DNA from: Geodermatophilus dictyosporus | Lineage (GTDB): Bacteria > Actinomycetota > Actinomycetes > Mycobacteriales > Geodermatophilaceae | Reading direction: 5' to 3' | Assembly: GCF_900115505.1 (NCBI RefSeq) | Contig: NZ_FOWQ01000007.1 | Location: 62,001 to 126,000, forward strand | DNA: 64,000 nt | Part shown: piece after piece, positions 9,092 to 18,005 of the stretch | Position numbering within the stretch: the stretch's first letter is position 1 | Layout: every line of letters starts with the position of its first letter | Notes under the pieces: model-generated | The model's database searches: none | What the model was told of the DNA's origin: nothing | Seen by the model: the letters and a program-made list of their open reading frames with translations, nothing else | Made by a program: the position numbers and the translations under genes

Positions 9092-10501
9092 GTGGCCTCT
9101 CTCCCACCGGGTCCGGCGTCGCCCGGTTCCCCGCACCCGCACTCCCACGTCGTGCCCCGCCACCCGCGGCTGGACCCCCTGGCCGACCGGTACGCAGCAC
9201 GCACCCACGGGATGAAGACCTCGGAGATCCGCGCGCTGTTCTCCGTGGTGAGCCGGCCCGAGGTCGTCTCGCTGGCCGGCGGGATGCCCGCCGTGACCGC
9301 CCTCCCGCTCGACGCCGTCGGCTCGATGATCGGCGAGCTGGTCAGCGGCATGGGGGCGCAGACCCTCCAGTACGGCTCCGGGCAGGGCGACCCCCGCCTG
9401 CGCGAGCGCATCTGCGACGTCATGGCGCTCGAGGGCATCACCGACGCCTCGCCGAGCGAGGTCGTGGTGACCGTCGGCTCCCAACAGGGCCTGGACCTGG
9501 TCACCCGCGTCTTCTGCGACCCCGGCGACGTCGTCCTCGCCGAGGGCCCCTCCTACGTGGGCGCGCTCGGTGTCTTCCAGGCCGCCGAGGCGCGCGTCCG
9601 GCACGTCCCGATGGACGACGACGGCCTGATCCCCGAGGCGCTGGAGCAGGCGCTGCTGGAGTGCCGGGCCAACGGCGACCGGGTGAAGTTCCTCTACACG
9701 GTGCCGAACTACCACAACCCCGGCGGCGTGACGCTGTCCGAGCCGCGCCGCCAGGCGATCGTCGACATCGCCGACCGGTACGACCTGCTCGTCATCGAGG
9801 ACAACCCCTACGGACTGCTCGGCTTCGACCGCGAGCCGATGCGCGCGCTGCGGGCCCGCGACGCCCAGCGGGTCGTCTACCTGGGCTCGTTCTCCAAGAC
9901 GTTCTCGCCGGGCCTGCGGGTGGGCTGGGTGCTCGCGCCGCTCGCCGTCCGCGAGAAGCTCGTGCTGGCCACCGAGGCGCAGGTGCTCTGCCCGCCGTCG
10001 CTGACCCAGTACGCGGTCGCCCGGTACCTGGACACCCAGCCCTGGCGCGAGCAGATCAAGCTGTTCACCGAGCTCTACCGCGAGCGGCGCGACGCCACCC
10101 TGGAGTCGCTCGACGCGCTCATGCCGCCGGGCACCACCTGGACCCGCCCCGACGGCGGCTTCTACGTGTGGCTCAAGCTGCCGAACGGCCTGGACAGCAA
10201 GCTCATGCAGCCCCGCGCGGTGAACGCGCACGTCGCCTACGTGCCCGGCATCGGCTTCTACGCCGACGGGTCGGGCCGCGAGCACATGCGGCTGTCCTAC
10301 TGCTACCCCGAGCCCGACCAGATCCGCGAGGGCGTGCGCCGGCTGGCCCGCGTCATCGAGGCCGAGCTGGACCTGCACTCCACCTTCGACGCCGTCGACA
10401 CCGGCTCCTTCCGGGCCGTGGGCCGCCCGGTCCCGACGCACACCGCCGAGACCCTCGTCGGCCCGGCCAACAGCGACCGGTCGGAGGACCCCCGCGCATG
10501 A
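9092..10501 (+). CDS. PLP-dependent aminotransferase, class I/II (MocR-like fold without HTH)
   Basis: About 469 aa. Fold-type I aminotransferase resembling LysN/2-aminoadipate aminotransferases and the effector half of MocR regulators. The PLP lysine is in SFSKTFSPGLR; VPNYHNPGG and a C-terminal MRLSYC motif are also seen. The substrate cannot be told from sequence. GTG 9092 is chosen because a TACACT -10 lies just upstream; a longer in-frame start at 9026 lacks support. The stop overlaps the ATG of the next gene (ATGA), so the two are translationally coupled. Confidence 0.88.
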   Translation: MASLPPGPASPGSPHPHSHVVPRHPRLDPLADRYAARTHGMKTSEIRALFSVVSRPEVVSLAGGMPAVTALPLDAVGSMIGELVSGMGAQTLQYGSGQGDPRLRERICDVMALEGITDASPSEVVVTVGSQQGLDLVTRVFCDPGDVVLAEGPSYVGALGVFQAAEARVRHVPMDDDGLIPEALEQALLECRANGDRVKFLYTVPNYHNPGGVTLSEPRRQAIVDIADRYDLLVIEDNPYGLLGFDREPMRALRARDAQRVVYLGSFSKTFSPGLRVGWVLAPLAVREKLVLATEAQVLCPPSLTQYAVARYLDTQPWREQIKLFTELYRERRDATLESLDALMPPGTTWTRPDGGFYVWLKLPNGLDSKLMQPRAVNAHVAYVPGIGFYADGSGREHMRLSYCYPEPDQIREGVRRLARVIEAELDLHSTFDAVDTGSFRAVGRPVPTHTAETLVGPANSDRSEDPRA

Positions 10502-11493
10502 CCGAGCCCGCCGCACCCGCGGCACCGACCGCCACGTCCGAGGAGGCCCCCCTGCACGCCGTCGTCCTGGCCGGTGGCCTGACCTTCGAGCGGGAGGTCA
10601 GCCTCTCCTCCGGCACGCAGGTGGTGGAGGAGCTGGCCCGCGTCGGCGTGGACGCCGAGCTGCGCGACGCCGACGCCGAGCTGCTGCCCGGCCTGGCCGC
10701 CGCGCCGGCCGACGCGGTGTTCATCGCCCTGCACGGCGCCACGGGGGAGGACGGCGCCCTGCGGGCGGTCCTCGACCTGGCCGGCGTCCCCTACGTCGGC
10801 TCGCCCGCCGCGGCCTGCCGGCTGGCGTGGGACAAGCCGGCCGCCAAGTCCGTGGTGCGCAGCGCCGGCCTGACGACGCCGGACTGGGTGGCCCTCCCGC
10901 ACAGCACGTTCCGCGAGCTGGGCGCCGGCGCCGTCCTCGACCTCATCGTCGCCCGCCTCGGGCTGCCGCTGATGGTGAAGCCGGCCTCCGGCGGCTCGGC
11001 GCTGGGCGCGCAGAAGGTCGGCCGCGTCGAGGACCTGCCCGCCGCGATGGTCAGCTGCTTCGCCTACGGCGACACGGTGCTGGTCGAGCGGTTCGTCGAC
11101 GGCGTCGAGCTCGCCGTCTCGGTGGTCGACCTGGGCGAGGGGCCCGAGGCGCTCCCGGCGGTGGAGATCGCCCCGGAGTCCGGCGTCTTCGACTACACCG
11201 CCCGCTACACCCCCGGCCTGACGGAGTACCACGCGCCGGCCCGGGTCCCCGACGAGGTGGCGGCCCGCGCGGCCGAGCTCGCCGTGCGGGTGCACCGGGC
11301 GCTGGGGTTGGCCGACCTCTCCCGCACCGACGCGATCGTCGACGCCGAGGGGCAGGTGCACTTCCTCGAGGTGAACGTCTCCCCGGGGCTGACCGAGACC
11401 TCCATGTTCCCCATGGCGGTCGAGGCGGCCGGGCACGACCTGGGCGACGTCCTCTCCCGCCTGCTCGCCCGGCGGGCCGGCACCACCCGCTGA
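10498..11493 (+). CDS. D-alanine--D-alanine ligase family ATP-grasp protein
   Basis: 331 aa. ATP-grasp fold with VVLAGGLTFEREVSLSSG at the N-terminus (Ddl-like GGxSxEREVSL), the ATP-binding loop KPASGGSALGAQKVG, VERFVDGVELAV and the metal-binding FLEVNVSPGLTETS. Ddl makes the D-Ala-D-Ala dipeptide of peptidoglycan. Because actinobacteria often have a separate ddl, this could be a paralogue with another dipeptide or acid substrate. Coupled by ATGA overlap to the aminotransferase, which suggests a shared amino-acid pathway (inference). Confidence 0.85.
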   Translation: MTEPAAPAAPTATSEEAPLHAVVLAGGLTFEREVSLSSGTQVVEELARVGVDAELRDADAELLPGLAAAPADAVFIALHGATGEDGALRAVLDLAGVPYVGSPAAACRLAWDKPAAKSVVRSAGLTTPDWVALPHSTFRELGAGAVLDLIVARLGLPLMVKPASGGSALGAQKVGRVEDLPAAMVSCFAYGDTVLVERFVDGVELAVSVVDLGEGPEALPAVEIAPESGVFDYTARYTPGLTEYHAPARVPDEVAARAAELAVRVHRALGLADLSRTDAIVDAEGQVHFLEVNVSPGLTETSMFPMAVEAAGHDLGDVLSRLLARRAGTTR

Positions 11494-11504
11494 GCCACCG
11501 GCAC

Positions 11505-11543
11505 CAGAGCCCGGGTTCCGTCCGTGACGGAACCCGGGCTCTG
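11505..11543. terminator. Bidirectional terminator between ddl-like gene and parB
   Basis: Perfect 18-bp stem (11505-11522 with 11526-11543) and a 3-base loop, between convergent genes. Among the strongest hairpins in the window. Confidence 0.85.
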
Positions 11544-11548
11544 CGTCA

Positions 11549-12628
11549 TCAGGAGGCGTCGGACCCCTCGCGGCGGCCGGTGACGTCCGGCGCCATCTGG
11601 CCGATGATGCGCTGCAGGTCGTCGACCGAGCCGAACTCGACGACGATGCGCCCCTTCGCCCGGCCGATCTGGATCTTCACCGTGGTCTCGAAGACGTCCG
11701 AGAGCCGCCCGGCGAGGTCCTCCACGCCCGGCGCGCTGATCCGGCGGGCCCGGCGGCGGGAGGCCGGCTGCTCGGCCGCGGCGAGCGCCACCGCCTCCTC
11801 CGTCGCCCGCACCGACAGCCCCTCGGCCACGATGCGGGTGGCCAGCGCGTCCTGCGCCTCCGCGTCGTCCAGGCCCAGCAGTGCCCGGGCGTGCCCGGCG
11901 GTGATCACGCCGGCGGCCACGCGGGTCTGCACCTTCACCGGCAGCTTGAGCAGCCGGATGGTGTTGGTGACCTGCGAGCGGCTGCGCCCGATGCGCTGGG
12001 CCAGGTCCTCGTGGGTGGCGCCGAACTCCTCCAGCAGCTGCTGGTAGGCCGCCGCCTCCTCCAGCGGGTTGAGCTGGACGCGGTGGATGTTCTCCAGCAG
12101 GGCGTCGCGCAGCAGCGCGTCGTCGGTGGTGTCCCGGACGATCGCCGGCACCGCCTCCAGCCCGGCCGCACGGGCCGCCCGCAGCCGCCGCTCGCCCATG
12201 ATGAGCTCGTAGCCGCCGGCGTCGCCCTCGTCGTCGCCGCTGCGCTCGCGGACGACGATGGGCTGGAGCAGCCCGAACTCGCGCACCGAGTGGGTGAGCT
12301 CCTCGAGCGCCTCGTCGTCGAAGACCTGCCGCGGCTGGCGCGGGTTGGGGACGATCTCGCCGACCGACACCTCGCGCAGCTGCGCGCCGGGGACGCCGAC
12401 GGCCTCCTCCCGCTGCCGGGCCACCTCCGCGGCGGCCTGCGCGGCCGGCGGGAGGACGGCGACCGGAGCCGGTGCCGCCGCCTCGGGCGCCCCACCCGTC
12501 CCACCCGTCTCGGGGGCGGGCGCGGGGACCGGACGGTCGGCATCGGGCAGGGTCGGCTGCTCCACCGGCGGGGCGCTGGTGGGGATGAGCGCCGCCAGGC
12601 CCCGGCCGAGGCCGCCACGCTTGCTCAT
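11549..12628 (-). CDS. parB: Chromosome-partitioning protein ParB
   Basis: 359 aa. CTP-dependent DNA clamp that loads at parS sites, recruits SMC and drives origin segregation with ParA. N-terminal [16 protein letters not shown] is the family signature. A Pro/Ala-rich linker is followed by the CTPase/ParB domain ([13 protein letters not shown] near residue 88, [12 protein letters not shown] near 150), an HTH ([20 protein letters not shown] near 210) and the C-terminal dimerisation domain. ATG 12628 overlaps the parA stop (ATGA). Three parS matches lie in this window. Confidence 0.97.
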   Translation of the reverse strand: MSKRGGLGRGLAALIPTSAPPVEQPTLPDADRPVPAPAPETGGTGGAPEAAAPAPVAVLPPAAQAAAEVARQREEAVGVPGAQLREVSVGEIVPNPRQPRQVFDDEALEELTHSVREFGLLQPIVVRERSGDDEGDAGGYELIMGERRLRAARAAGLEAVPAIVRDTTDDALLRDALLENIHRVQLNPLEEAAAYQQLLEEFGATHEDLAQRIGRSRSQVTNTIRLLKLPVKVQTRVAAGVITAGHARALLGLDDAEAQDALATRIVAEGLSVRATEEAVALAAAEQPASRRRARRISAPGVEDLAGRLSDVFETTVKIQIGRAKGRIVVEFGSVDDLQRIIGQMAPDVTGRREGSDAS

Positions 12629-13758
12629 CGGTTCTCCTCGTCGACGGAGGTGGGCACGGGCAGGACGGCCGCGTCGGTGCCGGCGAACGCCGCCCCCGCC
12701 AGGGAGCGGTCGGCACGCGAGCCGGTGGCCGACGCCTGGGGACGGACGACGGGCATCGGCGCGGTGGCCGGCGGCGGGGGAGGCGGGCCCATCGGCCGCG
12801 GGTCGGCCACCGGCGCGAGGTGCACGCCCCGCTCGGCGAACTCGCGGGCCGCCTCGACGTAGCTCGTCGACCCGCGCGAGCCCGGGTCGTAGGTGAGCAC
12901 CGACTGGCCGTAGCCCGGCGCCTCCGACACCCGGACGTTGCGCGGGATGACGGTGGGCAGCACCAGCTCCCCGAAGTGGCTGCGCACCTCCTCGGCGACC
13001 TGGTCGGCGAGCTTCGTCCGGGCGTCGTACATCGTCAGCAGGATCGTGCGGACGGCGATCCCCGGGTTGAGGTGCGCGCGCACCAGCTCGATGTTGTTGA
13101 GCAGCTGGCCGAGGCCCTCGAGCGCGTAGTACTCGCACTGGATCGGGATGAGCACCTCGTCGCCGGCCACCAGCGCGTTGAGCGTCAGGAGGCCGAGCGA
13201 GGGCGGGCAGTCGATGAGGACGTAGTGCGGCCGCCGGTCCTCCGGCAGCGACTGCACGTAGCCCTCGATGGCGCGGCGCAGCCGGTACTCGCGGGCGACC
13301 ACGGACACCAGCTCGATCTCCGCGCCGGCCAGGTCGATCGTCGCCGGCACGCAGCGCAGGTTCGGGCTGGCCGTGGTGGGGTGGACGACGTCGGCGAGCG
13401 AGCTGTCCCCGACCAGGGCGTCGTAGATCGACGGCGTCCCCACGGTGTGCTCGACGCCGAGGGCGGTGCTGGTGTTGCCCTGCGGGTCCAGGTCGATGAC
13501 CAGCACCCGCAGGCCGTAGAGGGCGAGCGCGACGCCGAGGTTGACCGTGGAGGTGGTCTTGCCGACGCCCCCCTTCTGGTTGGCCACGGTGACCACCCGC
13601 AGCCGGCCGGGCGCCGGGAAGGGCTCCTGGTCGGCGGCGTGCAGCACCCGCGTGGCGCGCAGGGCCTCCATGGCGATGGGGCTGTCGAAGTCCGTGCCGG
13701 AGGTGGCCGCCGTGTCGGCCGCGAGGCTGGTGCGCAGCCGCTGGCCCGGGTCGCTCAT
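12625..13758 (-). CDS. parA: Chromosome-partitioning ATPase ParA (Soj)
   Basis: About 377 aa. Deviant Walker A ATPase, [13 protein letters not shown], with VIDLDPQGN and [17 protein letters not shown] motifs. It binds nucleoid DNA and moves ParB-parS complexes. ATG 13758 has AGGAGG about 7 bases upstream; a longer in-frame start at 13857 would run through both parS sites into rsmG and is rejected. A C-terminal Pro/Ala-rich tail of about 70 residues extends beyond the ATPase core. Confidence 0.96.
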   Translation of the reverse strand: MSDPGQRLRTSLAADTAATSGTDFDSPIAMEALRATRVLHAADQEPFPAPGRLRVVTVANQKGGVGKTTSTVNLGVALALYGLRVLVIDLDPQGNTSTALGVEHTVGTPSIYDALVGDSSLADVVHPTTASPNLRCVPATIDLAGAEIELVSVVAREYRLRRAIEGYVQSLPEDRRPHYVLIDCPPSLGLLTLNALVAGDEVLIPIQCEYYALEGLGQLLNNIELVRAHLNPGIAVRTILLTMYDARTKLADQVAEEVRSHFGELVLPTVIPRNVRVSEAPGYGQSVLTYDPGSRGSTSYVEAAREFAERGVHLAPVADPRPMGPPPPPPATAPMPVVRPQASATGSRADRSLAGAAFAGTDAAVLPVPTSVDEENR

Positions 13759-13780
13759 CGCGGGTCCTCCTCGCCGACCC

Positions 13781-13794
13781 GTTTCACGTGGAAC
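13781..13794. promoter_or_regulatory. parS site 1
   Basis: GTTTCACGTGGAAC, the actinobacterial parS form, 23 bp upstream of parA in the rsmG-parA gap. Confidence 0.93.
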
Positions 13795-13815
13795 GGGGTC
13801 GGGTAGCTGTGCGGG

Positions 13816-13829
13816 GTTCCACGTGGAAC
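13816..13829. promoter_or_regulatory. parS site 2
   Basis: GTTCCACGTGGAAC, a perfect palindrome, 35 bp from parS 1 centre to centre, just after the rsmG stop. Confidence 0.93.
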
Positions 13830-13843
13830 GGCGCGCCCCCGGC

Positions 13844-14506
13844 TCACCGCGACCCACGGGTCATGACCACCACGGTAGTGGCAGCCTCTCCGAGCCCGGT
13901 GCCGACAGCCCGGGGGTGGACGTCGCGCATCCCCGCCCGTTCCAGTTCGGGCAGCAGGGCCGGGAGCTCCTCCAGGGCCCGGGCGCCGACCAGCGCCACG
14001 AGCTGCGCGCCGGGCCGCAGCAGGCCCCGGCACCAGCCGACCAGGCGCGGCAGCGCCGCCACCGCCCGGGCGGTCACGACGTCCACCGGGCCGACCGTCC
14101 GGACCACCGCCCGCTCCTCGGCGCGGCCGCGGACCACCCGCCACCGGGCGCCGAGCTCGGCCACGACCTCCTCGAGGAACTCCACCCGCCGGGCCATCGG
14201 CTCTATCAGGGTGAGCTCCACGTCGGGCCGGGCGAGCCCCAGGGGGACGCCGGGCAGGCCGGCGCCGCTGCCGACGTCGACCACCCGGGCGCCCTCGGGC
14301 ACCGCCTCGGCCACCGCGGCGCTGTTGAGGACGTGGCGCTCCCACAGTCGTGGGACCTCACGCGGCCCGATGAGCCCACGCGTCACACCGTCCCCGGCCA
14401 GCCGGGCGACGTAGCGCTCGGCGTCGGGCAGCGCGTCCCCGAACACCGAGCGGGCGACGCCGGGCGCCGGAGGCGCCCCGGCCTCCGGAGCAGCGGGCCC
14501 GGTCAC
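13844..14506 (-). CDS. rsmG: 16S rRNA (guanine527-N7)-methyltransferase
   Basis: 220 aa, usual length. SAM-dependent methyltransferase with WERHVLNSA, the SAM-binding VVDVGSGAGLPGVPLGL, and TARAVAALPRL motifs. It methylates G527 of 16S rRNA; loss gives low-level streptomycin resistance in related species. GTG 14506 overlaps the jag stop (GTGA). Third gene of the conserved rpmH-to-parB block. Confidence 0.95.
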   Translation of the reverse strand: MTGPAAPEAGAPPAPGVARSVFGDALPDAERYVARLAGDGVTRGLIGPREVPRLWERHVLNSAAVAEAVPEGARVVDVGSGAGLPGVPLGLARPDVELTLIEPMARRVEFLEEVVAELGARWRVVRGRAEERAVVRTVGPVDVVTARAVAALPRLVGWCRGLLRPGAQLVALVGARALEELPALLPELERAGMRDVHPRAVGTGLGEAATTVVVMTRGSR

Positions 14507-15195
14507 CGATCCGGCAGGACCACGACGCGCCGGTTCGGCTCCTCACCCTCCGACTCGCTGTGCACCCCGGAGACCCCGGCGATGACGTCGTGGACGACCT
14601 TGCGCTCGAAGGGGTTCATCGGCACCAGGCGCTCGGCCTGCCGGCTGCCGGCGACCCGCTGCGCGGCCTCGGCGGCGAGCGAGGTGAGGTCGGCGCGGCG
14701 CTGGGCCCGGTAGCCGCCGATGTCGAGCATCAGCCGGCTGCGCACGCCGGTGGCCTGGGCCACGGCCAGCCGGGTGAGCTCCTGCAGGGCCTCCAGCACC
14801 GAGCCGTCGGAGCCCACCAGGTCCCGCAGGTCGCCGCCGACGATCGCGACCGAGGCGCGGTCGCCCTCGACGTCGAGGTCGATGTCACCGTCCACGTCGA
14901 GGATGTCGAGCAGCCGCTCGAGGTAGTCGCCGGCGACGTCGCCCTCGCGGACGAGCAGGTCGGTGCCGCTCGTCCGGGCGCCGGTGCCGGTGCCGCCGGC
15001 GGTGTCGCCGGCGATGTCGCCGTCGATGTCGACCTCGTCGGCCGGCTCGACGAGCGCGTCGGCGCTCGCCTCGTCGCGGTCGGGCAGGTCGGTGGGCCCG
15101 TCCGGCGAGGTGGCCGGCGCGGGGCTCAGGACGGCGCCGGCGGTCGCCTCGGCGGTCGCGGCGGTGTCGGAGGGCGGCTGGTGCGGAGCGCTCAC
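14503..15195 (-). CDS. jag: Jag/KhpB family RNA-binding protein (KH + R3H)
   Basis: 230 aa. An acidic N-terminal ~100 residues are followed by a KH domain (LRDLVGSDGSVLEALQ) and an R3H domain ending in VVHDVIAGVSG and NRRVVVLPDR. GTG 15195 has GGAGG upstream. The neighbouring yidC is its conserved partner. The acidic N-terminus (repeated D/E-G-D patterns) is unlike the Jag_N domain of firmicutes. Confidence 0.93.
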   Translation of the reverse strand: MSAPHQPPSDTAATAEATAGAVLSPAPATSPDGPTDLPDRDEASADALVEPADEVDIDGDIAGDTAGGTGTGARTSGTDLLVREGDVAGDYLERLLDILDVDGDIDLDVEGDRASVAIVGGDLRDLVGSDGSVLEALQELTRLAVAQATGVRSRLMLDIGGYRAQRRADLTSLAAEAAQRVAGSRQAERLVPMNPFERKVVHDVIAGVSGVHSESEGEEPNRRVVVLPDR

Positions 15196-15304
15196 GGAGG
15201 GACCTCCAGTCGGTGGGGGCAGCCGGGCGGACCCGGTGGTCGGGGGAGCCGGGCGCGCGGCGGGGGCACGCCCGGCAGGGGCGGCCGCGTGGGGCCGCCG
15301 CGGG

Positions 15305-16468
15305 TCAGCGGCGCTTGCGCTTCCCGCCGGTGCCCGCCGGGCGCCCGTGCGGCGCGCGGTTGGCCGGCCGGGAGCCGCCCTTGCCACCGCCGGGGCGGGC
15401 GGGGGAGGCGCCGGACGCGCTGCTGCCCGTGCCGGGCACACCCGCGGTGCCGTCGGTCCCGGCGGAGGCCGGGGCGACGCCGTCGGGGCCGGCCGGAGCA
15501 GCGTCCTTGGACAGCGTCACGCCGGGAGAGGGCGTGCCGGTGTCGCGGTCGCCGTCCTTGGCCAGGTCCACGCCGGTCGTCGCAGGGCGGCCGCCCTTGG
15601 TGCGCACCGGCTTGGCGCCGGGCTTGGGCGCGAGGGTCTTGGGGTCGACGGCGGGCTTGTCGGCCGCGGCCTTGGCCAGCGCGGCGGGGGAGCCGGGCGG
15701 GGGCAGCTTGCGCAGGATGAAGAACTGCTGGCCCAGCGTCCACAGGTTGTTGGTCATCCAGTACAGGAGGACGCCGATCGGGAAGAAGAACCCGGTGACG
15801 AACAGGCTGATCGGCATGCCGTAGAGCAGCAGCTTCTGCACCATCGCGGCCTGGCCCTCGACGGGGCCCGAGCGCCGCATGATCTGCTTCTGCGTGACGT
15901 AGGTCGTGACGCACATGACGACCATGAGGATCAGTGCGACGGTGCGGATGCCGGCCGAGCTGACGCCGGGCAGCGCGAGGATGTCGACGGCCTTCTGGCC
16001 GGTCATGTTGAACGACGAGGAGATCGGCGCGCCGAACAGCTCGGCCTTGGCCGCCTGGTCGGTGAGCTTCTCGTCCCAGCTGTAGAGACCCGGGGCACCC
16101 GGCCGCAGCCGGCGCAGGACGTGGAACAGCGCGAGGAACACCGGGATCTGCGGCAGGATCGGCAGGCAGCCGGCCAGCGGGTTGACCCCGCGCTCCTTCT
16201 GCAGCGCCATCATCGCCTGGCTGAAGCCCTGCCGGTCCGCACCGTACTGCTTGCGCAGCTTCGCGATCTCCGGCTGGATCTCCTGCATCGCCCGCTGGCT
16301 CTTCACCTGCTTGACGAACAGCGGGAAGAGGATCAGTCGCACGGTGACGACCAGGAACACGATCGACAGCGCCCAGGTGATGCCGCCGGCGGGATCGAGG
16401 AAGTTCGAGAACACCGAGTGCCACGTCTTCATGACGAAGGCGATCGCGGTGTACAGCCAGTCAAGCAA
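15305..16468 (-). CDS. yidC: Membrane protein insertase YidC
   Basis: 387 aa. Oxa1/YidC insertase with about five helices; the core runs from residue 1 to about 270 ([68 protein letters not shown]). A basic, Gly/Pro-rich C-terminal tail of about 120 residues probably contacts ribosomes. The start is TTG 16468, with AGGAGG 6 bases upstream, overlapping the yidD stop by 8 bases. Confidence 0.95.
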   Translation of the reverse strand: MLDWLYTAIAFVMKTWHSVFSNFLDPAGGITWALSIVFLVVTVRLILFPLFVKQVKSQRAMQEIQPEIAKLRKQYGADRQGFSQAMMALQKERGVNPLAGCLPILPQIPVFLALFHVLRRLRPGAPGLYSWDEKLTDQAAKAELFGAPISSSFNMTGQKAVDILALPGVSSAGIRTVALILMVVMCVTTYVTQKQIMRRSGPVEGQAAMVQKLLLYGMPISLFVTGFFFPIGVLLYWMTNNLWTLGQQFFILRKLPPPGSPAALAKAAADKPAVDPKTLAPKPGAKPVRTKGGRPATTGVDLAKDGDRDTGTPSPGVTLSKDAAPAGPDGVAPASAGTDGTAGVPGTGSSASGASPARPGGGKGGSRPANRAPHGRPAGTGGKRKRR

Positions 16469-16880
16469 CGCCAGCCTCCTGCTGCGGGGACCGGCGGTCA
16501 GCCGGTGAGGTGTCGGGGGCGGGACGACGGGCGCCGTCGGCGGCGGGCACCACGGGAGGTGCCGCTGTCCTCGACGGACGACCGGTCCCGCCGGTTCCGG
16601 CCGTCGCCCGGCCGGCGCGCGGCGCCGGCACCGGGTCGAAGCCGCCGGGGTGCCACGGCGCGCACTTCAGCAGCCGCCGCAGCGCCAGCCACGAGCCGCG
16701 GGCGGCGCCGTGCACCGCGACCGCCTCGGCGGCGTAGGCGCTGCAGGTCGGCGCGAAGCGGCAGCGCGGGGGCAGTGCCGGGCTGACGGCGCGGGAGTAG
16801 AAGCCGATGGCGCCCAGCAGGACGCGCGCGACCGGTCCCCGGCGGCGGGCCGGGCCGGCCGGCGAGGGCTCGGCGGTCAC
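16461..16880 (-). CDS. yidD: Membrane protein insertion efficiency factor YidD
   Basis: 139 aa. Small YidD core ([48 protein letters not shown]) in the first ~85 residues, with the conserved Cys residues. A Pro/Ala/Thr-rich C-terminal extension of about 50 residues is longer than usual. GTG 16880 overlaps the rnpA stop (GTGA). Confidence 0.93.
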   Translation of the reverse strand: MTAEPSPAGPARRRGPVARVLLGAIGFYSRAVSPALPPRCRFAPTCSAYAAEAVAVHGAARGSWLALRRLLKCAPWHPGGFDPVPAPRAGRATAGTGGTGRPSRTAAPPVVPAADGARRPAPDTSPADRRSPQQEAGVA

Positions 16881-17272
16881 GAGGACCGCGTCCGCTCGGT
16901 CAGGACCCGGTCCAGGCCGGCGGCCAGGTCGCGCCGCAGCTCGGCGGAGGTCGCCGTCCCGGCCTCGGGCCGGGCGCGGACCACCAGGTCGGCGGTCGCG
17001 GGCAGCCGGCGCAGTTCCTCGCGGACGGCGGCGCGCAGCCGCCGGGTCACGCGGTGGCGCACCACCGAGTTGCCGACGGTCCTGCCGACGACGAAGCCCG
17101 CCCGCGGGCCGGCCGGGTCGTCCCCGGGCACGCCAGGACCCCCGGCCGCGGCGGCCGGGGGTCGGACGGGGAGGTAGTGGAGGACCATGGTCGGCCGACC
17201 GGCACGCCGGCCCGACCGGACGACCGCGGTGAACTCCGGACGCCGGCGCAGGCGGGCCTGCGCGGGCAGCAC
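16877..17272 (-). CDS. rnpA: Ribonuclease P protein component
   Basis: About 131 aa. Basic protein subunit of RNase P, which matures tRNA 5' ends. Seen: [17 protein letters not shown] and the RNR-type motif [18 protein letters not shown] 17272 lies one base beyond the rpmH stop, the usual tight rpmH-rnpA coupling; an in-frame start at 17335 would lie inside rpmH and is rejected. Confidence 0.94.
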   Translation of the reverse strand: MLPAQARLRRRPEFTAVVRSGRRAGRPTMVLHYLPVRPPAAAAGGPGVPGDDPAGPRAGFVVGRTVGNSVVRHRVTRRLRAAVREELRRLPATADLVVRARPEAGTATSAELRRDLAAGLDRVLTERTRSS

Positions 17273-17273
17273 C

Positions 17274-17411
17274 TCAGGCGGAGAGCTTCTCGCGACCCTT
17301 GCGGCGGCGACCGGCGAGGATCGCGCGGCCCGCACGGGTGCGCATCCGCAGCCGGAAGCCGTGGGTCTTGGACCGGCGGCGGTTGTTCGGCTGGAAGGTG
17401 CGCTTGCTCAC
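17274..17411 (-). CDS. rpmH: 50S ribosomal protein L34
   Basis: 45 aa. The sequence opens [19 protein letters not shown] and ends [12 protein letters not shown], the universally conserved L34 pattern. GTG 17411 is preceded by AGGAG 6 bases upstream. It heads the leftward rpmH-rnpA-yidD-yidC-jag-rsmG cluster. Confidence 0.97.
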   Translation of the reverse strand: MSKRTFQPNNRRRSKTHGFRLRMRTRAGRAILAGRRRKGREKLSA

Positions 17412-18005
17412 TTCGGACTCCTACGGCGGGACGTCGGCGGTGCGGCCGGCCGGTGGGCAGGCACGCGCGCGGACCGGCGGCAGGGCTGCGCCCGGGCCGG
17501 TCCACGGACTCCGCCAAGCATAACCCGAGGACCGCACCCCTCGGGACGCCGTCCCCGGCCCGGCGGCCCCGCCGCACGCCGACCGGACAGGCTCCCCCCG
17601 CGGGGCGGACACGCGGTGTCGGCGCGCCGACGGGCGGGCGACGACACGCCGACCGACACGCGCACCGGGCGTCCCACGGGCACCCGGGCGTCGTTGCCGG
17701 GCTGTGGACGGGGCTGTTAGCGTCGCCGTCGCTCCGGTCCGGGCAACTCCGCCCGCTCCCGGCAGCCGACCACCCGGTCGACCGACCGCCGTCCGCCCCG
17801 AGCCGTCTCCGACCTCCCTCCCGACCAGCGACGACGCCGTCACGGCCTGACATCCCCAGGTCGACAAGGCGCCCTGTCGCCGATCGTGCACAGCCTGTGG
17901 ACACTCGTGTGGAACCCCTGTGTCCGGATGTCCACAAGCGGACAGCTGCGGCGCGGGACGCCGGGGCCGGACACGGGGACGACACAGCTTGGGGAGGACA
18001 CGGTC
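17412..18005. promoter_or_regulatory. rpmH-dnaA divergent intergenic region with DnaA boxes
   Basis: About 594 bp without a gene. On the - strand a TATGCT -10-like element (17517-17522) may serve rpmH. Toward dnaA there are two DnaA-box-like nonamers with one mismatch to TTGTCCACA: TGTGGACAC (17896-17904, reverse) and ATGTCCACA (17928-17936), consistent with DnaA autoregulation. The dnaA ribosome site is GGGGAGGA (17991-17998). The rest is GC-rich with nothing recognised. Confidence 0.6.
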